From Zygnema cylindricum (taxonomy: Eukaryota; Streptophyta; Zygnematophyceae; Zygnematales; Zygnemataceae): a stretch of DNA of 16,685 nt. The position numbers were made by a program, and so were the translations under genes. The notes under the pieces were generated by a model. That model was not told the origin of the DNA. It worked only from the letters and a program-made list of their open reading frames with translations, and ran no database searches. Where the stretch lies: contig JBBHKE010002445.1 in the NCBI GenBank assembly GCA_037447655.1, positions 466,020 to 482,704 of the forward strand. Direction: 5' to 3'. The first letter of the stretch is position 1; each line of letters opens with the position of its first letter. Below are positions 1 through 7,286 of this stretch, in pieces.

Positions 1-799
1 AATATATATTTCATTTATTCATCATAATTACACACATAAACAAATTATTCATCATATATGTATATCTCATTGCAGTTTGTCAAAATTTACAAGATTTTAT
101 AAAACTCAAAAATGATCAATCAAAGTTTATGTAGCTTTATCAAAGTTTGTGTGTCTTTCTTGCAATTTTACAACCATCGTTTAATTTCTTTTATCTAATT
201 TTGCTTCTTTTTTTCTATGATTTTTTATATTTTGTTCCATAAAGGTTCTTACTTTGTTAGTGGAGATAGTTTGGCAACACATTAAAAAACATAAAAAAGA
301 ACAAAAAAAAAAAACAGAATGCACAACCAAAATTTACCATTCACTTTTGAAAATGTGAAAATTGAATCGATAAAAAAAAAAAAAATATTACTTTGAAAGT
401 ATTTTGCAAGCAATTAATTTGCTTACAAAAAAAAAGAACTGAATTGAATCGTAGATTGACGACTGCTAAAAAATTGGGGTTCAAAAAACTAAAAGCATAG
501 GAAAAAAAAATAGGAAAAATAACTTTTTTCACTTCTTTCACCTCAAATTCTTTCCTTCTAGTTTTTACTTTGTTTAGGTTCCGAGATTCTCTTTTTTTCG
601 CATTAATTTCTCTCTCTCCATTTTTTTTTTTTGTTCTTTTTTTTTTGAGAAACTCTTTGATAGACAATGATCAAAACCTCCAAAATCGCTGAAAACTCTA
701 AAAAGAAAAAAAATGAAAAATAAACCACTTCGTAAAAATGGTAAAAAAAATAAATCAAATGAAAGAATTCTGGAACTCTTCTCCACACTAAATAAAGTG

Positions 800-1064
800 T
801 CTTCCAAATCACCTCCGTTAATTCCCTTAACTCAACATCCTTAACATAGACCCCCCATTAGACCCCTTCTTAAACCTCGATTAAATTTGAATTTCCCGCG
901 AACCTTTCCGAAAATCCTGTTAACCCCAATTCCCAAAAAACCCCATTTAACCTCCATTTTAAAACTCCTCTTTTAACTTCCTTTCTTAACCTCCTTCTTT
1001 AACTTCCTTTTTTACCTTTCAAATTCCTTTTCTAAATCGTTTTTTTTTTAAATGGTCAAAATAA
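800..1064. repeat. Polypyrimidine tract with recurrent TTAAC(C/T)TCC
   Basis: The plus strand is strongly pyrimidine-rich and repeats a loose unit of about 12-18 bases containing TTAAC followed by TCC or CCC, for example TTAACTTCC, TTAACCTCC and TTAACTTCC near 975-1010. It lies just downstream of the stop codon of the minus-strand gene, so on the transcript it would be a purine-rich 3' UTR. Copy B keeps a shorter version at about 8030-8220. It looks like a degenerate simple repeat; a role in transcript ending is only a guess. Confidence 0.5.
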
Positions 1065-2486
1065 TCAACTCCAATTCTCTAACGAGGACACTCTCCGAAG
1101 TCCCTCCCTCCTTCCCCCTCCTCCTCCTCTCCTTCCCCTATACCCTAATTCCGATCCATAAGCTTCCCTCCCTCTCTCTCCCAACCCCACTCTCACCCCA
1201 TTAATTTCCCCTTCTCCATAGTATCTCGCTTTTGTCCGTACTTGACTACTTCGCATCTCTCCCTCTCTCTCCTTCTCCTGCCCCTCTCTCCCCTCTCTAA
1301 AATCTCTTACCTCCCTCCACTCCCCACCCGCTGCCCACTCCCTTGCCTCCCTCTGCCTCCTCCCCTTCTTCCCCTCCCTCCCTTCTCTCTCCTCTCTCTC
1401 CTCCATTGGCTCCAACACAGAATCAGGACTCACCAGTCCCACACTCTCTTTCCCTCCCCCCCTCCAAACCCCCCTCCCCACCATTCTCGCGACCGGAATT
1501 TGACTAGAGTCTGCCACGTGGCCAGTCTCCAGACTGCCACGTGGCACCACCTGCGCCCCTTGGACTGCCACGTGGCAGGATCTGATCCACGGAGCGTAAT
1601 TGTGGGATCGCGATGCCGGCTTCACCAGTACTCTTTTGTCGTTTTCTACAAAGGCTCCTCCTCTTCCGTAGTTTTCTGCAAAGGCTGCTCCTCTTTTGTC
1701 GTTTTCTACAAAGACTCTTTCGCCACCTTCTTCCAAAGCTCCATTTTTGTCGTTTTCTACAACTATTACTCTTTCGTCGCTTTCTGTTAAAGATTCCCTT
1801 TTGTCGTTTTGTACAAATAATCCTCTATTGTTCTTATCTCTAAGGATTTCTACTTTGCCGCTTTTTGCAAAAGTTCCTATTTTGTCGTTTTCTGTAACAG
1901 TTCCTCTTTTGTCGTTTTCTGGACGTCCGGGAATACGGAGGACGGGTTTAAGGGGGCTTCCCTGACTGCGAGGACTCTTTGTCTTTTTCTCCAAAAGTAC
2001 GGTGTCGTCTGCAAAGGTGACACGTGGCGTCCGGCGGTGGGAGGGAGTGGGAGGGGGAGGGGGAGGGGGAGGGGGGGAGGGAGAGGAGGAGGGAATGGCC
2101 AAAGGCATGTCACGTGACGTTTTGAAAAGGACCATTTTCGAAGCCACGGTTTGACCGTTGGCCGAATCCGCGTTTTCTTTCAATGCTGACGTCACTGATG
2201 AGTGTCCTGACGTCATGGATGGGTATGCTGACGTCATCTTCTCTGTGGTCGCCTTCCCATTCGTACGGATGCTGGAATCTAGGAGGACTGCCACGTGGCT
2301 ATTCTTTGGTCCTCCTCCTAGTCCTCCTCCTCCCTTTCCTCCCCCTCTTCCTCCTCTCGCTCCTCCTCCCTCTCCCCCCTTTTGTCCTTTTTGCTGCTCG
2401 AGGAATCGCATCCTTCGCTCCAAAACTAGGCGGTGGCGGAAGTTTTGGAGGTCGTACTGGTCAGGATATAGGTCGGTGGCCGCCAT
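1065..2486 (-). CDS. Uncharacterised repeat protein with RVTF and SPDSVLEP motifs
   Basis: This is a single uninterrupted frame of 473 residues from the ATG at 2486 (start MAATDLYPDQYDLQ). The frame runs open for 12 codons upstream but offers only a GTG there, and the ATG in a CCATGG context is the natural plant start. Features in order: a conserved N-terminal block (1-38, rich in R, E and Q, possibly helical); a glycine tract (37-59); three 7-residue M/V-T-S repeats (84-104); a polyproline run (138-146); TPRVTFADD (154-161), which fits the RVxF docking motif of protein phosphatase 1; about eleven 9-10-residue ENDKRG-type units (189-288); SPDSVLEP (353-360), resembling the SPVSVLE motif of plant DUF4378/TRM-like proteins; a charged E/R segment (361-410); and a conserved end, RRVSSLENWS. 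No signal peptide, membrane segment or catalytic domain is visible. I do not recognise the family. Conservation in the paralogue at 8480-9685, strongest in coding parts, argues that it is a real gene. A scaffold or phosphatase-regulatory role is inference. Confidence 0.7.
   Translation of the reverse strand: MAATDLYPDQYDLQNFRHRLVLERRMRFLEQQKGQKGGEGGGARGGRGGGKGGGGLGGGPKNSHVAVLLDSSIRTNGKATTEKMTSAYPSMTSGHSSVTSALKENADSANGQTVASKMVLFKTSRDMPLAIPSSSPSPPPPPPPPPTPSHRRTPRVTFADDTVLLEKKTKSPRSQGSPLKPVLRIPGRPENDKRGTVTENDKIGTFAKSGKVEILRDKNNRGLFVQNDKRESLTESDERVIVVENDKNGALEEGGERVFVENDKRGAAFAENYGRGGAFVENDKRVLVKPASRSHNYAPWIRSCHVAVQGAQVVPRGSLETGHVADSSQIPVARMVGRGVWRGGGKESVGLVSPDSVLEPMEEREEREGREGKKGRRQREAREWAAGGEWREVRDFREGREGQEKEREGEMRSSQVRTKARYYGEGEINGVRVGLGERGREAYGSELGYRGRRGGGGGRREGLRRVSSLENWS
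1515..1574. promoter_or_regulatory. Three G-boxes (CACGTG) inside the CDS
   Basis: CACGTG palindromes start at 1515, 1538 and 1569, each embedded in TGCCACGTGGC. Further CACGTG copies inside the same CDS start at 2021, 2111 and 2292. On the coding strand several encode C/S/G-H-V. G-boxes are known sites for plant bHLH and bZIP factors. In the broken paralogue only part of the trio survives as CACGTG. Whether they bind anything in this exon is unknown. Confidence 0.45.
1623..1922 (-). repeat. Coding tandem repeat, 27-30 bp (ENDKRG units)
   Basis: On the coding strand about eleven units of 9 or 10 codons follow one another. The best units read VENDKRG, TENDKIG, VQNDKRE and VENDKNG; weaker ones are AKSGKVE and EEGGERV. 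On the plus strand this appears as repeated TTTTGTCGTTTTCT. The matching region of copy B (about 9003-9220) has fewer and more degenerate units, so unit number has changed between the copies. Confidence 0.75.
2036..2093 (+). other. G-run tract able to form a G-quadruplex
   Basis: At least six runs of three or more G lie within about 50 bases, separated mostly by single A. The G-rich strand is the plus strand, which is the template strand for the minus-strand gene, where the complement encodes the S/P-rich run with nine consecutive prolines. Copy B has the much weaker GGA-type run at 9356-9380, so the long G runs are specific to the intact copy. Confidence 0.6.
2187..2236. promoter_or_regulatory. 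Three TGACGTCA palindromes at exact 21-bp spacing
   Basis: TGACGTCA starts at 2187, 2208 and 2229, each step exactly 21 bases, which is two DNA turns. The sites lie in the CDS and encode a 7-residue repeat beginning M/V-T-S. TGACGTCA is a known plant bZIP (TGA/CRE-type) site. Copy B keeps two units, TGACGTCA at 9473 and TGGCGTCA at 9494, again 21 apart, so one unit was lost or gained. Confidence 0.5.
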
Positions 2487-2674
2487 GGATTGTACGGAAT
2501 CTCTTTTGTCTTTTCTTCTCACCTTCCTTCTTCTTCGCCTTCTTCCCCTTGTTTTTTTTTTTCCCCTTCTTTTAATTTTCCTGTTTCCCTCTTCTTTTTA
2601 CACGTTTCCCTTCTTGCTACTAAAAAAAAAAAATGGGTTTTCCGCTAATTTTCGTATTTTTTATTTTCTTTTTC

Positions 2675-2682
2675 TTTTTATA
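2675..2682 (-). promoter_or_regulatory. Candidate TATA box
   Basis: TATAAAAA on the minus strand lies about 190 bases upstream of the ATG at 2486, followed by a GA-rich leader (GAAGAAGG-type units). The context is AT-rich, so a chance match is likely, and copy B lacks it at the matching place. Confidence 0.25.
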
Positions 2683-2763
2683 TTAGATCATCTTTTAACT
2701 TACTTATCCTTGAAACTCTTTTCGACTATTTTTCCCCGTGGAGTTTGTGAGGACCATGGGTCT

Positions 2764-2826
2764 TTTTATAATTTTATAACTTTATAATTTTATAATTTTC
2801 TAAATTTCTAATTTTCTAATTTTATA
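2764..2826. repeat. AT-rich simple repeat (TTTATAA/TTTCTAA units)
   Basis: Short 8-9-base units of the types TTTTATAA and TTTCTAA follow each other without break. The tract falls in the part of copy A that has no counterpart in copy B. Confidence 0.7.
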
Positions 2827-2885
2827 GTTTGGGGAAGTTTTGGGGAAAGTCGATGGTCTCGCCGATACGCAAAGTGGGCCGGTGG

Positions 2886-2902
2886 ACACGTGTCCACACG
2901 TG
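2886..2902. promoter_or_regulatory. Two CACGTG boxes one helical turn apart, upstream of the gene
   Basis: CACGTG starts at 2887 and 2897, exactly 10 bases apart, the first inside the 12-base palindrome GGACACGTGTCC. This lies about 400 bases upstream of the ATG of the minus-strand gene. Two more CACGTG sites follow at 3023 and 3220. The arrangement would suit cooperative bHLH or bZIP binding, which is inference. Confidence 0.45.
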
Positions 2903-3158
2903 TCTTGCGCCGTAATTTGTAAAAACCGTACCAGTTTTCCGCGTCGAATTTTCGGCAACCGTACTGTATCGAATCGCGACAACGCTAGTTTGAAACCCTG
3001 CATCGACGGACGGTAGGTCTGCCACGTGGAGCGAAGAATCTAGGATGGACCATATTAATTGCTTGCCGTCACGTACGGTACAGTAGCGAAAAAGTACGCT
3101 GATGTTGGTGACCGTACAGTAGTCGGTGGTTCGCGGTCTGTGGTCGGCAGATGTCTAC

Positions 3159-3210
3159 TTTTTGTCGGAAATCTCTTCCTTTTTGTCGGTGAATCTTTTT
3201 TTTTGTCGGT
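3159..3210. promoter_or_regulatory. Triple TTTTTGTCGG module upstream of gene copy A
   Basis: GTCGG preceded by a T run occurs with its G at 3164, 3185 and 3205, spaced 21 and 20 bases. Copy B has the same three motifs at 10439, 10460 and 10481, spaced 21 and 21, while the bases between have changed. Kept spacing with changed filler suggests a functional upstream module about 700 bases from the start codon. A second conserved piece follows at 3285-3337, which matches 10568-10617. Confidence 0.4.
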
Positions 3211-3761
3211 GGATGGCGGCACGTGTGGCGCCAGAAATTTCGGGTGAAAGCGTCCGAACCATGCATACGTATACATAGGTCGTCACAATTTTGTCGTTTA
3301 GGATGTGACTAGTAACAGAGGCAGATGAGACCGGATTCATACCTTTTTTAGTGCGAAGCTAAAAACGTGCGACAACTTGCATTTCTTACGCAAATGGGAA
3401 CGCGCTACAGTGTACGGCAGTTGTTGAACAGTGGTTAACCTCCTAATTCGCGGTTTATCGTAGAGCAAGTGGAATTGCCGTATCCAACTCTACATCTTTT
3501 TGATTCGCGCATATGCGACAAAATGTTGAGTGACTTTTCATAAGCGAGTCTCTGCGAACGTGGGCGGTTGAGATTTGTGTTTGGGCTTTATGGCGTTTGC
3601 ACGTGTAACCGCAACTTGGCGATTTAGTGAATATTCTCAGCATTAATTTTCAGGGCGTTACAATGTGCGAAAACGAAATCGCTACTTGAAAAACGATAAG
3701 TCGTCGATTTTTTATTGACGTTGTCATGCGTCTAGTTTTTTGTGACATTGTGGATAGCTTA

Positions 3762-4507
3762 GGGTGCGTCTCTGTGTGACAAAGTAAGGGTTTTTTTCTG
3801 TCGTTTTCATGTAAAACTTAGAGCCGTACCGCTTAAGTTTCAACCGTACAAAAAAATAGAAAAGAAAAGAAATACATTATGTGTCATCATCGAATTTAAG
3901 ATGTACTACATGTTGTCATCTTGTGTTTTTCGACCCACGGCCACGCCAAAAAACGTCATCTTCAAACTTTTCTTTAAAACACAGGGCCGATGTGTTTTAA
4001 AACAAAGTATTTTTCATTAACAAATAGGAGCACGTATTCGCAGGTGTAATTTTTTTTACAAAAATTTCAAACGAATTCAAGCGACGGCGAAAGGTACACT
4101 ATCCGTTATGTTTTGTCCATTTGCGTCCATCAAAGTACACAATTTGTTGTGTTTTGTCGCGTTTCGTTTGGTATGGACTTTTCCATTCCAGGGTCTGAAA
4201 ATTCCGATGCCATTTGACGAAATCGTGAGAAATCTGTGAGAGCGCCCCAGCAAGTCGCACACGCCGCCTCTATCACGCAGCCTCGCATTCTCGCGACATT
4301 CAAGGCAATTTTTTACAATTTGGTGCGTCATCACAGATTGTCCACTGTCGACAGCCGTCACGGGTATTGTCGACGTACACAATCGTCACGCCCTTAAGTG
4401 ACAACTTCGTTTGGTACTCATAGGGACACCCGATATCCGAGTCCGCCAGATCTGCGCTAAAAAACAAAACAAAAAACTCTAAGTTTGAAGTACATAGAGA
4501 CGCACCC
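3762..4507 (-). mobile_element. PIF/Harbinger-like non-autonomous element E1
   Basis: Both ends carry the inverted repeat GGGTGCGTCTCT, and the element is flanked by TTA at 3759-3761 and 4508-4510, as expected for PIF/Harbinger (Tourist-like) elements with 3-bp TTA duplications. It is homologous along its length to E2 but in the opposite orientation. No transposase is visible. A cysteine-containing open stretch (4300-4456, minus strand) follows a T-rich TTTTTTAG, as if a captured exon. Target evidence: the uninterrupted sequence GGATAGCTTAGGTTTTT survives at 5305-5321 in a neighbouring tandem repeat and shows what the empty site looked like. Confidence 0.75.
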
Positions 4508-4510
4508 TTA

Positions 4511-5277
4511 GGGTATGTCCCCATGTACTTGTAACTTAGCGAACTTACTTTGTATTTTAGCGCGGATCAGCCGGACCCGGTTTTCAAGTGTCCCTATGTT
4601 TGTAAGGACAAAATCGTAACTTACGCTTGTGACGATTGTATACGTCGACCATACCTGTGACGGCTGTCAACGTCTACAATCTTTGGTCGCACGTTATTTT
4701 TTGGAACTGCTTGTGACGTCGCATGTCTTACTGTGACATTGTAGACCTACCACCTTCTGGCCTGTGCCGCTTCACGGTTGAAGACGAGGCGCTTTGCCTT
4801 TGCGTCTCCTATCCGGTGGCATCGTAATTTGAAAACCCCTGCAAAAGTAAATCCGTACTGGACCAAAACGGATAAAACCAAACAAATTGTGTACTTTTCT
4901 TTGTCGAATTTGAACGCAAACGGACAAAACATAGCGAATTTTGTACTTTTCTTTGTCCTTTGAAATCGTTTTAAAATTTTCGAAAATTACGGCACGTGCG
5001 AATATATGTTCCTATTTGTTTATCGAAAATACCTAGTTTTAAAACACATCGCGCATGTGTTTTAAACGTAAGGTTGAAGATGACGTTTTTTGTCGTGAAA
5101 GTGGGTCGAAAAACACAAGTCGACAAATTATCATACATCATAAATTCGAGGATGACGCAAATTGGACTCTACAAATATTCGATTCCTTTGTACGGTTGCA
5201 ACTTAGGCAGTACGACGCTAAGTTTTACAGGAAAACGACAGAAAAAAACCCTTACTTATGCACATGGGGACATACCC
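4511..5277 (+). mobile_element. PIF/Harbinger-like non-autonomous element E2
   Basis: The ends are GGGTATGTCCCCATGT and its inverse, flanked by TTA at 4508-4510 and 5278-5280. The left TTA is shared with E1, so one element landed in the target duplication of the other. Because E1 and E2 are inverted copies, the pair forms a large imperfect foldback with arms of roughly 740-770 bases. The E2 counterpart of the E1 cysteine stretch is 4561-4660, starting just after TATTTTAG, and it breaks after about 33 codons. Confidence 0.75.
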
Positions 5278-5335
5278 TTAGGTTTTTGTGACATTGTGGA
5301 TATTGGATAGCTTAGGTTTTTGTGACATTGTGACG
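5278..5335. repeat. 34-bp tandem repeat that hosts E1/E2
   Basis: TTAGGTTTTTGTGACATTGT occurs at 5278 and again at 5312, a 34-base step. A third relative (TTTTTTGTGACATTGTGGATAGC) flanks E1 on the left at about 3736-3758. The E1-E2 pair therefore sits inside an older tandem array. GTGACATT also recurs at 4732 and 5650. Confidence 0.7.
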
Positions 5336-5366
5336 TCATGCACACTTGTGAGAGCGTCAACGTCAC

Positions 5367-5416
5367 TACACTGCGTATCGCTATTAGTGTTAATACTAAT
5401 AGTGATTCACGGTATA
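5367..5416. mobile_element. 50-bp minimal TACACC-family MITE
   Basis: The sequence is almost only two facing terminal repeats of the MITE family seen from 11270 onward: a left end beginning TACACTGCGTATCGCTATTAG and a right end whose reverse begins TATACCGTGAATCACTATTAG, meeting in the middle at TTAATA. It ends one base before the Copia LTR. Confidence 0.65.
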
Positions 5417-5417
5417 A

Positions 5418-5842
5418 TGTTGGGTTATATCATGGAATTGGGCACCTGATTGTTCGGAGCTTTATCGTACCAAAGAATCGTATCGGGTCTGCTATGGCGA
5501 TTGGGGTTCAGTTCAAGCCTGTCCTATTTGTAGTATACGGATTGCTGCGCTGTTTTAAGTTGCGTAGTTGTTTCGGCAGTAATTATGTACCTCTATGTGG
5601 AGTTATTGGCGTCGTTTGATTGGCGCGCATTTGTTCGTTCAATGTACTTTGTGACATTATTGTCACGAGTTAGAATTTTGGCAAAGAGTTGAAGATATGT
5701 TAGAGTGAGAAGGAACTATCTATGATTGCAAGAGAACGTTCCCGTGAAACTTTCGCCGGACTACTCTCTCTTGCTTATGTGGTGATAAATCTATGCGTAC
5801 GCTTATGTGAGAGTGCAAATTGTTTGTGTATTCGATCCTTCA
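5418..5842 (+). mobile_element. Copia-type 5' LTR
   Basis: The right end is fixed by the primer binding site that starts three bases after the terminal CA. The left end is proposed at TGTTGGG (5418), since Copia LTRs usually begin TG and end CA; this gives 425 bases. No 3' LTR is found in the window, so the left edge rests on this motif alone. Confidence 0.55.
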
Positions 5843-5844
5843 AT

Positions 5845-5856
5845 TGGTATCAGAGC
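5845..5856 (+). other. Copia primer binding site (initiator tRNA-Met)
   Basis: TGGTATCAGAGC is the standard primer binding site of plant Copia elements, complementary to the 3' end of initiator tRNA-Met. It lies two bases after the proposed LTR end and just before gag. Confidence 0.9.
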
Positions 5857-5881
5857 TTGTGTGCTCCTTTGAGGCTTAAAT

Positions 5882-6817
5882 GTGGCTAGTGTGGTCGTCG
5901 TGGGCAGTAAGAAAAAGAAACTGGCATGGACAACATCTTCTTCGGTCGGTCCACGGATCAATCGGACAACTCACCTTGTCCCGAAGAGCCTTCGAGAGAA
6001 CCAAGTGAGATGGGTTTTAATTTTGGAGCGGTTCAATATGAGGCGTCTCTCCCTACCGATCCGTTAGTTAAAAAGAAGTATGGAGGTGCTGGCATTTCCG
6101 AAGACTGGATATAAAAATTGTTCTTGGTCTTCTCCGATAAGTCAATGAGATCTACGTTGATCAACGGATCTCAGAGTCTAATCTAAAGGATAAGTCACAG
6201 ATGTTTGAGGGACTGGATACCGATCCAAGTGAGGGAGATGTGGATGAGGAGGTGAAAAACGAGAGAATCTGGAAGGGGAAACTCTTCGAGATGACGATTC
6301 AGATCTGGATGAGGGGAGGGACAATGATGAACAGTGCCCGAAAAGATAGTCCTTTCCATGGGACGAAGTATCAGATTTAGAACAAGTACATAACGACCTG
6401 ATGCTTCATCACCTTTGGAAGGTGGTCGATGACGAAGAGACAATGGCGATCACAGATTGCAATGTAAGAAGGCTTTGGAAAAGAAAAACCCTTGCTGCCA
6501 TTACCGGATTGATGCAATTGTGCCTGGCATTAGTCCACGATCACTTTCTTACACACAATTCGGCGCATGAGTGCTGAAAGGCACTTGAAAATTTGTTTGG
6601 AATGGGGATATAGAACACAGGTCAATACGTCTTATTCGAATCCATGCAGTTAAAGATGAAACCAAATGAATCCATTGATGAGGCGGATAAAAGGTATAAC
6701 ATTATTGTGGAGCAGATATCGAATAATGGAACAATTATCTTGGAGGATGACAAGGCAATGGATAACCTTATACATCTGAAGGAGATTCTCTTGGTAAAGG
6801 ATCAAGAGTATACTTAA
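5882..6817 (+). pseudogene. Decayed Copia gag (UBN2-type)
   Basis: The best-preserved part runs from about 6440 to a TAA at 6815 in one frame. It shows the Copia gag pattern: an ITGLMQLCLALV stretch, AHEC then a stop where Trp is usual, KALENLFG, and QLKMKPNESIDEADKRYN followed by a degenerate leucine-rich end. In-frame stops at 6575-6577 (TGA, where TGG is expected) and 6611-6613 (TAG, where CAG is likely) both fit single C-to-T type transitions. The 5' part (5882-6430) is open only in short stretches in different frames. No zinc knuckle, protease, integrase or reverse transcriptase follows. The element is dead and truncated. Confidence 0.75.
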
Positions 6818-7286
6818 GACTAAGTGTTTTAGGACGTAGCTTGCTAAGCAAGAGAAACTAATCAAACATAGTGCTCCAATCGTAACGTGGAATTTTGAAT
6901 TCCAATAATATACAAAGTATTTGCTCCCTTAAGTTTTTTGCTGAGCGATACTTTTTAATACATACCAAAAATTATCTCAAAAAACGTATTAAGAAAAGCA
7001 ATGTAGATATAACTACTTAAGATTTTGACTAAACTTATGAAAACTTATGAAATTATGAAGATCACTATTGGTCTATCTTGGCAAAAACACAGTACCTCTG
7101 ACCCTCTCTCTCCCCCTCTACCTCCCTTCAAAGATCGTAAAATTGTTTATTTTCATAATTTTCCCTTCTTTTATTAGAAAGAATCAGTCGTTTTATTTTT
7201 CTTTGCGTTTCTTATGCAACTTTCGAAAACGTCACACCAATTTTAGTAACTTTTGAAACAAAAACATCTAAACAAGTCAATTATTG
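6818..7286. other. AT-rich spacer without recognised feature
   Basis: Between the end of gag and the start of duplication copy B I see only AT-rich sequence and a short pyrimidine tract near 7100-7130. No 3' LTR, RNA gene or coding region is supported. Confidence 0.5.

Larger units (their letters stand above)
1..3600. repeat. Segmental duplication, copy A
   Basis: This block aligns by eye, in the same orientation, with 7287-10870. It starts with matching AT-rich DNA (AATATATA, then TTCAT-rich sequence), continues through a polypyrimidine stretch and the minus-strand gene, and runs about 1.1 kb upstream of that gene. Clear similarity fades near 3590, after the shared AGATTTGTGTTTGG. The left edge lies at or beyond the window. 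Positions 2713-3010 have no clear counterpart in copy B, where a 358-bp element lies instead. Positions 1-1064 are the 3' side of the gene and contain only A/T runs and a pyrimidine-rich tract; I see no other gene there. Confidence 0.85.

Noticed and set aside
1242-1790. Plus-strand frames opposite the main CDS
   Set aside because: Low-complexity leucine/serine/proline shadows of the purine-rich coding strand.
2189-2215. Hammerhead ribozyme-like CTGATGAG near 2194
   Set aside because: No GAAA core or matching helices follow at the right distance; it lies in the coding repeat and is explained by that.
2487-2522. Extending the main CDS upstream to the GTG at 2522
   Set aside because: Nuclear plant genes rarely start at GTG; an ATG lies at 2486 in the same frame, and the GTGAG there looks more like leader sequence or a splice donor.
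4077-4382. Open frame on the minus strand inside E1 as a real gene
   Set aside because: The matching region of E2 is frameshifted and shares only a short in-frame piece (ANGQNI); no domain is recognisable and it lies wholly within a transposon.
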